64,000 nt of DNA from Oidiodendron maius Zn (taxonomy: Eukaryota > Ascomycota > Leotiomycetes > Myxotrichaceae). Below, piece after piece: positions 26,456 to 41,812 of this stretch (positions are counted from its first letter, which is position 1; each line of letters starts with the position of its first letter). Location of the stretch: the NCBI GenBank assembly GCA_000827325.1, contig KN832876.1, forward strand, positions 1,922,001-1,986,000, read 5' to 3'. The position numbers were made by a program, and so were the translations under genes. Under the pieces are notes generated by a model that was not told the DNA's origin, ran no database searches, and saw only the letters and a program-made list of their open reading frames with translations.

Positions 26456-28081
26456 GTTAATTGCTCCTAGTATTCGGCCACGGCCAATGCTGATACCAGA
26501 CTTCACCTGTAGCAGGCAATGATACAGCTTAGATTGAATTGTTTGGTCTACGAAGGATGATAAGAAATATTTTCCCCGTTGCCCGGAGTCTGCTGGCGGG
26601 AGAACATCTTTGGGCACGGACCACGCAAAACCTAAGAAGCTTAACCTAATCAGAAGCCCAAGCCCTCAGCTACTCCAGAGCGCGTCAACCACACACAAAT
26701 TTAAATTGCACGATGAAACCCGTGCTATCAGTATTTGTTTGCATGGATCGAAGCAATAAAACAGCGGCAAGCGGGCATGTAGCTATGCACATTAATTTTA
26801 ATTCAATGCCTCCAAAGGCGATTGCCAGAGAAATGGAACAAGATAATCCTAAGATCAACGACTTCTAGCCCGTCGTCATACTCTACTTCTTACCATGCCC
26901 CCGAATATCATTGACCCGTTGACGAAGAGCTCAGGCTGGCGAGATCAAGCACTCCGCACTTTCGTGGAGAAGGTCTAAGCTCAAAAAGCTGCAAGTGTCT
27001 GACGGAGAATTCCCCTGATACTGCATGCCTGCATAACCAGCAAGAAAACCCGGATGGAACGACCCTTGAATACCAGGAGCTACTTCCAGACTCTGACATA
27101 CTCCCTACTAAGGGAACTCTCAAAGTGGCCTAGTCGCAATTTGGACCATTTTGGATGGTTTCTGGTTGAATTGTTCAACATGGTCATGCGTGGCATGTTT
27201 GGATACTCCACAACCGTACAAACTCAGGCTACTGACTGTACATTATCGAGCACATTCCTCGAAGGTTTGATAAGACAAGACGCTATACTACCGTTATGGT
27301 GGCCGGCACATGAAGTGATCTCCGTAGCACAGCAGTTAGTGCTGTTAAGTCTAGACCTGCAGGTGACTATCGTGAACGCAAGGGAGGGGCGAAGATATGA
27401 CAGCGTTCATCGGACAAGAGGAACACACGACGCGGATGGGAGTGAAAAGGACTTGGAGCAACTCTCGGAAAGATTCAGGCTAGGCATTTCGCCATCCCGA
27501 GAATCCCTCCCGACTGACGGAGATGCCATCCCTAGAAGGGAAATCGGTCGACCGGCAGGAAAAGCCTCAACTAGCAAGGAGAATGCAGCAGATGCGGGCA
27601 CGTATCAGACACAGAGTTTTAGGGCCTGGAGATTGAGCGCTCCTGATTGCCGCTCGTGGGTGTGGATGGCCTCGAGCTCGGCATCGAGCAGGATACCTCG
27701 GGATACGATGTCTCTGGTCGTGACACCCAGCGTCCAAGTCAGTAATAATACCGCGTTTCACAGCGCTGTCGATATCCGGGCACGATGCTCTTTCTCCCTT
27801 CGTAACAGTGGGGGGAGGGGGGAGAAGCCTCCCTCGGAGAAGCGAGCGACAGCGACAGTGACGGCGGAAACCCCCCCCCCCCCTTTTCCCCACTAATGTC
27901 GCTTGACAAAGCCGCTGTGAAGCTCTAACTTTGCGCCGAGAGTCGAGTTACGTCGTATATACATAAAGTATCCAGGACCCCGCCCACCCTGTGAACTCCT
28001 CAACCATTTCTCCCTCCTCCGCCACAATATCAAGCTTGAGATATCCATTAAAAATATAATAAAATCCCCCACATCCTCGCC
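26456..28081. other. Intergenic between TBF1 and aldehyde dehydrogenase
   Basis: This 1.6-kb divergent promoter region has one 280-codon plus-strand frame (27054-27896), whose product shows no domain and random-looking composition. I do not call it a gene. It ends in a run of 13 C at 27871-27883. Confidence 0.5.
27871..27883 (+). repeat. Poly-C homopolymer (13 nt)
   Basis: A run of 13 consecutive C, followed by TTTTCCCC, lies about 200 bp upstream of the aldehyde dehydrogenase start. It could be a promoter element or a variable tract. Confidence 0.9.
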
Positions 28082-29695
28082 ATGGCATCTCTTTCCGTTG
28101 AGCTTTCCACGCCAACGAGTGGCAAGTACACGCAGCCCACCGGCCTGTAAGGACGCCCAGCTTACCCCGCAACAAACCGCCGCCACCTGTATCCCCTCTG
28201 ACTTTTGACACAGGTTTATCAACAACGAGTTTGTGAAGGCTGTCGACGGCAAGACCTTCGAGACTATCAACCCGGCCACCGAAGAAGTCATCACCTCCGT
28301 CCACGAAGCCACAGAGAAGGATGTCGACATTGCCGTCGCCGCGGCTCGCAAAGCATTCGAGGGTCCCTGGAGTCAGGTCACGCCGCAGGAGAGGGGCAAG
28401 CTCTTGGTCAATCTTGCCAACCTTGCCGAGAAGAACATCGAACTCTTGGCCTCGGTCGAAGCCCTGGATAATGGAAAATCCGTTGTGATGGCTAAGGGCG
28501 ACCTTGGCGCAGTGATTGGCTGCTTGAGATACTACGGTGGTTGGGCTGACAAGATTGAGGGGAAGGTGATCGACACAAACCCAGGGACATTCTCATATAC
28601 TAGGCAAGAGCCTGTATGATTTTCTCGAAGTCGTCTAGATTTTCAGATCTAACTTAGCCTCAGGTTGGCGTTTGCGCCCAAATCATTCCATGGAACTTCC
28701 CACTTCTCATGCTTGCGTGGAAGATTGGTCCTGCGCTGGCGACTGGCAACACCATTGTTCTCAAGACTGCCGAGCAGACCCCGCTCTCCGGCCTCGTCTT
28801 TGCGACCTTGTTTAAGGAGGCCGGTTTCCCACCAGGAGTGGTTAACATCATCTCTGGTATCGGAAGAATCGCTGGTGCAGCAATGTCTGCCCACATGGAT
28901 GTGGACAAGATTGCTTTCACTGGCTCTACCGTTGTGGGGCGTCAGATCATGAAGGCAGCAGCCTCATCAAACTTGAAGAAGGTGACTCTCGAGCTTGGCG
29001 GCAAGTCTCCCAACATTGTGTTCAACGATGCCGATATTGAGAACGCCATCTCTTGGGTCAACTTTGGTATTTTCTACAACCACGGCCAATGCTGCTGCGC
29101 TGGCTCGCGTATCTTCGTCCAGGCTGGCATCTACGACGAGTTTGTTCAGCGATTCAAGGCCCGTGCCGCTGCCAACAAGGTTGGTGACCCATTTGCCCCT
29201 GATACCTTCCAAGGCCCGCAGGTCTCGCAGGTCCAATACGATCGTATCATGGGCTATATCCAAGAAGGAAAGAAGGCTGGCGCAACCATTGAGACTGGTG
29301 GTGAGCGTCATGGCGACAAGGGATACTTCATCCAACCAACTATCTTCTCCAATGTTACTGAAGACATGACGATCGTTCAGGAGGAGATCTTCGGCCCTGT
29401 GTGCTCTATCTCCAAGTTCGAGACGGAAGAGGAGGTCCTCAAGAGCGCCAACAACTCGAATTATGGCCTGGCCGCTGCCGTCCACACTAAGAACCTCAAC
29501 ACCGCCATCCGTGTCTCCAACGCTCTCCGTGCCGGTACTGTCTGGGTCAACCAATACAACATGCTGCACCACCAACTGCCATTTGGTGGGTACAAGGAGT
29601 CCGGTATCGGGCGAGAGCTGGGCGAAGCCGCACTATCGAACTACACTCAGACCAAGACGGTGTCTATCCGCCTGGGCGACGCTCTCTTCGGTTAA
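28082..29695 (+). CDS. aldA: NAD(P)-dependent aldehyde dehydrogenase
   Basis: This ALDH-family enzyme oxidises aldehydes such as acetaldehyde to carboxylic acids. The exons are 28082-28146, 28214-28613 and 28664-29695, giving 498 residues, the standard length. The cofactor region shows IIPWNFPL and FTGSTVVGR. The general-base glutamate is in LELGGKSPN, and the catalytic cysteine is in [12 protein letters not shown]. The C-terminal end has [16 protein letters not shown]. No mitochondrial presequence is evident ([14 protein letters not shown]), so a cytosolic location is likely. The closest named relatives are fungal AldA/Ald-type class 1/2 enzymes. The specific symbol is by similarity to that group, and another paralogue of the family cannot be excluded. 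Confidence 0.93.
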
Positions 29696-30424
29696 GTTGG
29701 GGCATAATATACGACTTTGCGCGCTTGGGGATCATGAACACGGAAATCGGAAATTATGTAACATGACTACCTTATCTAGCTTCAGACTGTGCCATAGGTA
29801 AATGAATAAAACAAAATGATTATTGGAAGTCTCTGACTTTCTTTCCTTACGCATCTGGAGTATTCTCTTGCCCAATGTACAGCACTAGTGTTGTTCGCTG
29901 TATCATTCTGCCGAGACGTATCCTCGGGCTTTTCTGGGGCGAGGGAGATGATGCGGGCCCCGACAATTAACCGCTCCTTCACCGAAATCAGACTCGCATA
30001 TATACAGAAAAGATAGCGAGCATATGGGTTTGATTCCTCAGCCAGCTGGAACTAGGTATGAGTCCGGGTAATTTCCCTTTACATGCTGTCATGTCTGCAT
30101 GGGATGGAGCCGCGACGCTATGGTTATCCAATCGGCTTTTTACTTTTTGGGGATCGGGTCATTTCAAATTACGTTTATTTCCGGTCACCTATAATGCCCG
30201 AGTTGTGCTGCGTTTATAGTACAAGTTTCATGATATCTCATCCTTAGGTGACAACCACCATTCGTCGTTCCTAGAGCAAAGCAAAATATGGTTCATGCCA
30301 CTCAGAATGGCGGTGAAAGAAAGGGAAATCAAAATGCAAGCCAGATGTTGTTGTACAGGGGTGGTAGAAACGCCTCGAAATGCACCCGCCCAAACGCCTT
30401 TCTGACATGATGTACGGTGGTCAT
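29696..30424. other. Intergenic, convergent ALDH and PPG1 ends
   Basis: About 730 bp between stop codons, with no frame of note on either strand. Confidence 0.6.
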
Positions 30425-32303
30425 TTACAAAAAGTAATCTCCAGCGCCGCGTCGTCCAGCAGGGACAGCACGCTGATCCTCGGGGACGGCACTGAAGATA
30501 CTGAACTTGGGGTTCAGGTCCTCACCCACGTTCATGATCGATGCAACATTGCCACAACGGTAACAGTAGTTGGGAGCCGACCAGACCGTAACAACTGACT
30601 TCTGAGAGAAATGGTACTGCAATATGTTAGAATCCATGAGTGCAGACCTAATAGCCAGAAAACTCACCTTGTAACCCTCATTGACAAGCTGGTGAGCACG
30701 AGCGATAAGCTTTAGGCCATTGACATGGTTAAACTCGGTGGCGACCTTGTCTCCGAAGAGCCAACCCGCGCCGCGAGGAGATACAGCCCATGTTTCAACA
30801 TCTTCAGGGTCGCTCCAAACCAGATCACAGAAGGCCCCTTCATGGGGGATCTCTTGCGCACGGGCTACGACACGAATCTGATCGATCGTGCGAATCTCCG
30901 GGCTCAAGCCACCGTGAACGCATAAAACCTCGCCATCAACAATTGCAGCAAGGACGAGGAAGTCAAAAACTTGACAGCAAGACTTCCAGACAGATGCATT
31001 CCCATACTTCTGCTGGCATTCTTCATAGAAACCATAGACCTGAGTGATTTGACGAGATTCATGGTTGCCTCGGACAAGGGTGATCTTATCAGGGTATCTT
31101 CACTCCATTAGCATAAGACAGTTACAACGGAGGTAAAGACTTACAAAGCTTTAAGGCACATCAGTAAAGTAAACGTCTCCAGGCTGAAGTAGCCGCGATC
31201 GACAAAGTCACCAAGGAAGATGAAATTCTGCTCGCCAGATCCAGACACTTGATTGACGGCAATGGCAGAGTCTGCTCCGGTGCTGCTATTGCGGCTTGAG
31301 TGACCCGCAGTACGTGGACGACCGCGATGCTCCTCTTCATCATCATCGTCACCGTTAGTGCTTTCGATACCGCTATCTGAAGAACCTCGAATCTTCTTCT
31401 TCAGCTTTGGGTCGGTAATTTCGGTAGGAGGCTCGATATCATCAGAACTGATAACGTTGGTCATGGTTGTCGGAGCCTCTACGTTGGTCTCACCAGGCAT
31501 GCCGCCAGCAACGCGAAACAGCTCAAGGAGATCATAAAATTGACCATGAATGTCCCCGCAGATCGTGACGGGGGTACGAACGGGTTGGATGTTGGACTCT
31601 GTAAAAGGGGGATCAGTACCTTTCCGAGAAGCTTAGACTATATAGGCCAACCTTCCATCAAGCAAGCCTTCACAATTTCGCAAAGCTGCTTCATGACACT
31701 CTCAGGGAGATAGTGGCACTGTTTTGCTTCTTCCAGCCATTCTTCAAGACCGGCATTGGGGCCTAGCTTAGCAGGACCAGGCTTTGGGATCCTCCTATCC
31801 ATGTTTGGGGTCGCAGGCAATGAGATGGGTGGAAGCGAACGTGGTATTGCAGGAAGCGGATGTGGTATCGCAGGAAGTGGACGTGGAGTCTGCGGAAAGA
31901 GGCGAGGAGCCTCGTGAAGTGGGTGCGGAATCTCAGGAAGGGGGCGCTGGGCGCTGGGCTCAACTCCTGTAGCAGTCGACGAAAGGGATTGGAGATCGCC
32001 CTGCTCTGTACTATTGACTTCGTGGTTGTTATCCTCGTTGATAATGGAGCCTTTGATCAAGTCAGCAAGATCCCCCGATTGACATCGACATTGCGACTTA
32101 CTTTGGTCGTAGTAGTAGCGATCTTCGATCTCGTAGTTATCGAGATCTTCGTAGATACTAACAGGAGATGCTCCAAGACTTTCCTGGTCTTCTTCCTCTT
32201 CGATGATGGTGTACAGCTTTGCGGGAGGAGGGATGCAGAACTTGAGGCGGCGTGGAGGACTGTGTTGTGACAGTTCGGCTAAAGGTAAATCCGATGCCGA
32301 CAT
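30425..32303 (-). CDS. PPG1: PP2A-like serine/threonine phosphatase Ppg1
   Basis: This is a PP2A-group catalytic subunit of the Ppg1 type, known in yeast for glycogen accumulation and as part of a STRIPAK-like (Far) complex. Exons on minus are 32303-32102, 32050-31652, 31598-31145, 31097-30668 and 30616-30425, giving 491 residues. The metal-binding motifs are GDIHGQ, GDFVDRG and GNHESR. The protein ends GDYFL, the carboxy-methylated terminus of the PP2A group. Two features stand out. The first 150 or so residues form an acidic then Pro-rich repetitive extension ([19 protein letters not shown]). A Ser/Asp/Glu-rich insert of about 80 residues sits between FRVAGG and the GDFVDRG strand. A shorter product could begin at Met 31802 (MDRRIPKPG). 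It is divergent from UPF3 with 251 bp between starts. Confidence 0.9.
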
Positions 32304-32554
32304 TTTGGCTGCTAAGAAAACACTCGCTTCGCGTTATCGCTTATCGGAGAAAGACGCTAGAGATTGCAAGAGGGACACAATCACCAGGTGGGTGTGGACC
32401 AGTTTCGCCTTTTTCGACATTGAGATCGAGATCGTACAACAACCCTACAGAGAAGAAATAGACAGTTCAGAGGATCACGAAGCCAATTAGTGGATGCACT
32501 AGGGCCTCGGACAATTTTCGGCCGTCGAAAACTGATGCTTGCCGCTCTAATACC

Positions 32555-34372
32555 ATGGCCGCCAACCCGAACAACCGTACGCAGGCCAATGGAGGGGTTC
32601 TTCGTGTGACAGCAGCTCAGACCTCAGGAAATACCCCTAAACAAGCAGCTGCAAAGCCTCCTGCTCCAAAATTGAAAGTTATTATCAGAAGGCTGGCTCC
32701 AGGTTTAACGCAGGATGAATTTACAACTTTTCTCGGCGAGGAGTGGAAATTGGATCAAGGAAAGGTTGACTGGTTTCTTTACAAGCCTGGAAAAGATTCT
32801 AAGGAGTATAGAGCTCTGCTATTCTGCTTATAGGCACTCCTGCTAACTTGACTACATAGCCCCTCCAAACCGTCTCGACCTTCCCGAGCGTACATCCACC
32901 TTACAGATGAATACCATCTCCTTCCGTTATCAGAACATGTGCGCCAAACGGTATTTGAAGATGCCCAAAATACCTTCACAAGCCCAGCTCTGGTTGGACC
33001 ACCTACTGTGGAATTCGCTCCATATGGCCGAATACCGGGTGGTAGGCGTCGGACGGATGCTCGCTCGGGAACAATCGACCAAGATCCAGATTTTATGGCA
33101 TTTTTAGAGGCTCTCGCAAACCCTACAACTACAAAGGAACCTACTGCAGATATACTTGCAGATGGATCAGCAGCCAAACCGGAGAAGGTCACAACAACCC
33201 CTCTAGTGCAATACTTGAAAGACAAAAAGGCCAGTAAGAGCAAGGACGCTGCGGCCAAAGCTGCAAAGAAGCAGGAATTGCAACTTGCTAAGAACAAGTC
33301 AGCAAAAGATGCATCAAATACTCCGGAGGAATCCAAAAAGAAGGCGAAGGATGGCAAAGCAGATAAAGCAGTTGAGAAGGCGGCAAAAGAAGCTGTTAAA
33401 ATCCTCAGCAGACAAGCGGCAGAAAACTCAGCGGCGTCAGAACCCCGAATTGCTACCGAAAGCACTTCGAACCCTAAACTTGATATATCGAAGATTCCAG
33501 GGCGGCAGAGAGGTGCAGTAATCGCAGCGCATATCCGCATGCTCCAACGTGACCTCGGGCTCAGCCCAGCCCAAGCTCATCGCCAAGTAAGGCGCGATAC
33601 CGCTGACGCTCAAAAAGCCGAAAAAGCTGCTGCTGCTGAGAAAGCTGCCGCAGCCTCAAAAGATATTGATGTGTCACAAACGCCACAGTCGCCAGCAACT
33701 CCGGTGGTGTCAAAGGGAGGTTCGACACACACTAGTAACAAAAAGTCCCGAGGAAAATCCAACGATACTGAAGCTGGCAAGGCGTCATCATCCAGTGCGA
33801 CTCCCATCACTACTGGAGCTTCGGCACCGATGGTACTACTCAAGAAACAAGAGACTCCTCAATCTCAAGTGCCAGCGCCTGCGGCTTCTGCATCTGCTAA
33901 ATCTACATCTGCTCCTTCAAGAAAATCCATACCTGCTTCCGTACCATCTGACAGTGCTACACAAGCTTTTATCAAGCATGCAAATCCATCCCAGGGTGTG
34001 ACGGAGCCTCTTCTAAAAGAAGCCATGGAAAAATTCGGTGTCGTTTCAATGGTAGAGATTGATAAGAGAAAGGGTTTTGCCTATGTAGACTTTGCTGAAC
34101 CGGAAGGGCTAAAGAAAGCTATGGCGGCAAATCCGATCCCGGTTGCTCAAGGCACGGTTCAGGTGATGCAGCGGAGGGGAACTGCCACCACCTCCGAGAA
34201 GAAACCGCAAGTTCAAACTCCACATGCGCCTGCTCGAGGAGGACGAGGTGGTAGAGGTGGAGCAGCTGGAAGGAGGGGTGGACGTGGTGGTGCCCGAGGA
34301 GGCGCGCAAGGGAGTTCTGCAGATGCCCCAAAGCCTCCAGCCTCGGCGCCTACGGGACCAGCTGCCAAGTAA
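32555..34372 (+). CDS. UPF3: Nonsense-mediated mRNA decay factor Upf3
   Basis: Upf3 links the exon junction or terminating ribosome to Upf2 and Upf1 in nonsense-mediated mRNA decay. The exons are 32555-32805 and 32860-34372, giving 587 residues. The N-terminal Smg4/UPF3 domain shows LKVIIRRLAPGLTQDEF and, after the junction, SRAYIHLTDEY and VEFAPYGRIP. A long Lys/Ala-rich charged helix region follows. A second RRM-like unit near the C-terminus (VVSMVEIDKRKGFAYVDF) is of the kind found in fungal homologues. The protein ends in an RGG-type tail (GGRGGRGGAAGRRGG) likely to contact RNA. The intron is 54 nt, with a GTATAG donor, a GCTAAC branch and a TAG acceptor. Confidence 0.93.
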
Positions 34373-35438
34373 ATTTGGCTATTTGAAGCTGTGAGTCTAC
34401 AAGGTGGTAGTTTTACCGTTAACAGCAAAGGCATTCCTCTTTCGGCGACAAATTAGACGCTCGATTGTGAGCAGATTTGCATCACTTCCAGTATCCCGAT
34501 GGTTGGAAGCTCGTATATCAGAAGGGATACTTGAAAGGGGAACCGAAGACTCCCAATATATTGATATGGGCAGGCTGCAACAGCAACCCCCGAACCACCC
34601 TGGCCAACAAAAAAAACGACCTGGGCCAAAATTCCTCATTCGAGGGGGATAAGAGGGATTCATTGAGGAAGGACAAACTCTATAGCTAATGATACAAATT
34701 TTACATATTCTGTGTACACTTATGCTTCTCTCGTAGCAATTGTGCCGATTGTTGTGTTCTTAGCTTCTGTGATTACTTTATATCTAAAGTATGTCGTATA
34801 GCTCCCGTTACACTCTGGTTCCTGGTGCTCTCTACCCCTGGATCTCTCCTTCCGACTAGTATTTTGCCACGTCATTCTCGAGAAACTGATCAGAAGAAAT
34901 CTCTTCATATTGGAGCGATCATAACAGCACGAGCCTAAGCACGTTCATGCCACGGCAGTCTCGGTCGAAGCCTGGCGCTTACGTGGGCAGGATGAACAAG
35001 CCATAAAGTTCTTGTTCAGGTGGCAACAGGAACATAGCCACAGAGGACGTAATCTCGATCGTCAGTCACGTGACTATACATCTGTGACCTGCCGAAAGAA
35101 CTCGGGAGAGAACGGGAAAGGAGGTAATAGAAAGGTCAAAAATATATGCAGTTTGCACTCTAATCTTCTTTGATAGGTAAGCCAGAAATCACGCTCTCTA
35201 TTGCTCTTATTTTGCCGGAGTGGTGTCTGCTTAATCATCAATCTCAGATGTGTTTCGGTTGCAACTCGTAACTTCGCCTTCGTCTCAATCCAGAACAACA
35301 CCTCATCTTCCTCATCCTTTACTCCTCCCTCTACAACAAACACACAGCACCTCTACGACACAAATACACACTTCCTGGTCGACCGGCGATACCGAGTCTT
35401 TGATAGCATACAGTTCAGAATCGATCTATCTCATCAGA
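34373..35438. other. Intergenic between UPF3 and SNC1
   Basis: About 1.07 kb in tandem orientation. Short frames only. The last 300 bp is CT- and CA-rich and probably forms the SNC1 promoter and leader. Confidence 0.55.
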
Positions 35439-36303
35439 ATGCCGAACGAGGAACCTCAATATGATCCCTACATTCCATCACAAAACTCTGCCGGCGGTGG
35501 CGGCACTGCCAGCGCAGCAGCGCCAGGGAATCAGAGAACAGCAGCTCTTCAAGCAGTAAGTTCTTCTTTCGTTTCGCCGACGATGAGAAGTGGACGATGG
35601 GCCTTGCGCAAGCCGGATGCCGGACACTGGAGTTTGATCCTTCGGCAAGACGTACGACTGAACTATGGGATACAAGGCATGAAGATAGGCTAGTGTCAAT
35701 ATGGGCTTGCCTCTCTTGACTACTAAATTGGATGGCGGTATCTGCTTTGATGATTTGTACAAGCGACAAAATGTAGCGCATCGATTTCAGCATGCGCCAT
35801 GCCTACAACCTGGGCTCTCAATCTTGTCATCTGCCGACGACATATAGCCTTCAAGGCACTCCGAAGAACATCCATCAAACTGCAACATCCACTAGTCGTC
35901 ATGATCGTTTAATACACACTTGAACATTAGACCATTTGCTAATTATTATTCCTATCCAGCAAATTGACGACACTGTCGGTGTGATGCGCGAGAACATCAA
36001 CAAGGTTTCTCAGCGTGGTGAACGCCTTGACTCCCTGCAAGACAAGACCGACAACCTCGCTGTGTCGGCCCAGGGCTTTCGCCGTGGAGCAAACCGGGTC
36101 AGAAAGACTATGTGGCTTAAGGACATGAAGTAAGCGCAAATCGCATAGTCATATACTCTATTAACCCTCTGCAGGATGAGAATATGCCTGATTGGAGGCA
36201 TTATTCTATTGCTGGTCGTCATTATCGTCCCTGGTATGTACCGCATTTGACAACATTAAAATGGAAGCTAATATATCCTGTAGTTGTAGTTACTCATCAC
36301 TAA
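35439..36303 (+). CDS. SNC1: Synaptobrevin/VAMP-type v-SNARE Snc1
   Basis: This R-SNARE of exocytic vesicles pairs with plasma-membrane Sso/Sec9 for fusion and is recycled by endocytosis. The exons are 35439-35555, 35960-36129, 36175-36233 and 36284-36303, giving 121 residues. A Gly/Ala/Ser-rich N-terminus leads to the SNARE helix ([30 protein letters not shown]), whose zero-layer arginine lies in QRGERLD. A basic juxtamembrane stretch and a single C-terminal anchor ([17 protein letters not shown]) follow, ending VVVTHH. The first intron is 404 nt, unusually long for this window. The other two are 45 and 50 nt. The last exon encodes just six residues and the stop. Confidence 0.94.
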
Positions 36304-40130
<3,827 letters not shown>

Positions 40131-41203
40131 ATGGTATTGTTACTGGAGTTTCCAAGGTGGAGAGGATTTTAAGCGCTCTTTAGTGAGGCATGTATATTGA
40201 TCGTAAGGCAGCGATAGTAGTAAAATAAATGGATTGGATTGGATTGGATAGAAATTCTAGCTGGCAACTGCATAGTGCTGCGATTGCAAAAAGAGGCAAT
40301 TAGCTTCAGTGGGATTGATCTAAACGCCCTTCGCAATCCTATTGCAATATTAGCCTTCTTTGAGTTTCCTTAGGCCTTTTTCTTGGGCGTCTGACGATAT
40401 CATATTGAGGCTGGAGGGCGGCTTGGTTGCGGCGATGTTGGAAATGCGAGGCTGGGGCTGAGCTACTCATCCTTCTGTGGATATCGTGCTGCCTCACTGG
40501 CCAAGTCCAGGGCCGTATTTATATCTGCGGATATGATTGGTCGGGCTGATATTTATACGCCAATCCCCCGGGGTTCCCAGCCTTCGCGTCTGTCGCGGAT
40601 ATGTCCAGAGGGGAGCTGGCAGTGCTTTTCGCAAGATTCGAAACTGATCCCTCGGCATTTTAGCTTTAACCTTATGTCTATGCTCCTAAGCTTAATCGAC
40701 GACCAGCAGGCCGCATCTATCGCTCAATGGGATTCCGTTCTTCCTTCCCGTCAGCGCCGGTGGTGTGAGGTCCACGCGGAGAGAGGCTGTGGTCGGACGA
40801 GCTCGACGCCGAGAATCCTCTTGCCCTGGAACGACGGCCATACGAAGCATTAATCTGCACCACTCTGCGTCATTTGCGCTTATCTGCAGTATTACAGTAG
40901 GCCTTTGTGACATTGGCGTAACCCCAGTATGAACCATTGCGATCGCGTATCACGCTGCAGGATCGTGCCCCGAGCTTCCACTCTCTAACTCCGCGTCATT
41001 CAGCCTCAAGTCCTTCAGGAATGTCTTTGTCTGGTAATCCTCGGATTATGGTGACTTTGCCTTGATTCCATATTCATGTTTATCCACAAAAGAGGGGCCT
41101 CGAAAAGTATAAGTGCAAGTCCAGTGTCCTCCTCACCTCTTCTCATTATCATCACAACAGTCATCACAACAACTACAACATCTTCTCAATCTTCTCTTAT
41201 CTT

Positions 41204-41245
<42 letters not shown>

Positions 41246-41323
41246 CTACTCTACTCTACTCTACTCTACTCTACTCTCTTCTCAATCTACTCCTTAACCT
41301 CCCCAAGAACAAAATTAGCAAAA
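40131..41323. other. Intergenic with CT-rich leader
   Basis: About 1.2 kb between ARG5,6 and the secreted protein, with no supported gene. A short GGATT-type repeat occurs at about 40231-40250. The last 180 bp is strongly pyrimidine-rich. Confidence 0.6.
41209..41275 (+). repeat. Compound (CT)n-(CTACT)7 microsatellite
   Basis: A pure CT dinucleotide run at 41209-41242 passes directly into seven CTACT units at 41241-41275. It sits 48 nt before the start codon of the secreted protein, so it lies in its core promoter or 5' leader. CT-rich tracts in this place are common in strongly expressed fungal genes. Confidence 0.95.
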
Positions 41324-41812
41324 ATGGTTTCCTTCACCACCGTCGCCACTGCCTCCCTCGTCGCCTTCACAGCTCTCATTGAACCCACTCTCGGCGGTGC
41401 CGTCGTCGCCCGTGTTGGTGCCTCCCTGGTCGGAAATGCCCTAGGCAGTAGTGGAAACAAGAACAAGCGTGAGAGCGAGTCTGGGAAGCAGCTCGAGACT
41501 AACTTCGCTACCTGCTTGAGCAACCTCCACCAGGATGTCCCCACCATGACTTACAACGCTGACAGATCTGTTGATATGGGCAACCTGCCTGCTCTTTGTA
41601 TGCACGAGGTCGAGGCCTACAATAACCAGACGAACATTAAGGATCTTGATGCCACACATGGCCGCATCCTCATTAAGGGCCCGTCCAGCATCCACATGGA
41701 CCAACTCCCCGCCGACATCCACGCCCTCCTTGAGGAGAAGCTCGGCAAGCCAGGTGCCAAGAAGGCTCCTGCCCAGAAGGCTCCTGCCACCCCAGCCCCC
41801 TCCGCCCACTAA
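41324..41812 (+). CDS. Small secreted protein of unknown function
   Basis: This intronless gene encodes 162 residues. A signal peptide is likely (basic-poor start MVSFTTVATASLVAFTALI, cleavage near TLGGA). After a Gly/Ala stretch and a possible KR processing site (NKNKRESES), the mature part has two cysteines (ATCLSNL and ALCMHEV) that could form one disulfide bond. It ends in a Lys/Ala/Pro tail (KAPAQKAPATPAPSAH). The start has a good context (AGCAAAAATGG). I recognise no family. Its size and secretion would suit a cell-wall or effector-like protein, but nothing in the sequence proves this. Its G/C-rich third positions (many GCC, CTC and AAG codons) suggest high expression. Confidence 0.8.
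   Translation: MVSFTTVATASLVAFTALIEPTLGGAVVARVGASLVGNALGSSGNKNKRESESGKQLETNFATCLSNLHQDVPTMTYNADRSVDMGNLPALCMHEVEAYNNQTNIKDLDATHGRILIKGPSSIHMDQLPADIHALLEEKLGKPGAKKAPAQKAPATPAPSAH

Noticed and set aside
27054-27896. 280-codon plus-strand frame before the aldehyde dehydrogenase
   Set aside because: Composition looks random, with no domain, signal or homologous feel. It ends in the poly-C tract and has no sensible splice partners.
28967-29575. 202-codon minus-strand frame opposite aldehyde dehydrogenase
   Set aside because: Antisense of a well-supported conserved enzyme with biased codons. No family was recognised.
32779-33540. 253-codon minus-strand frame opposite UPF3
   Set aside because: It mirrors the Lys/Ala-rich UPF3 exon on plus and has no independent support.
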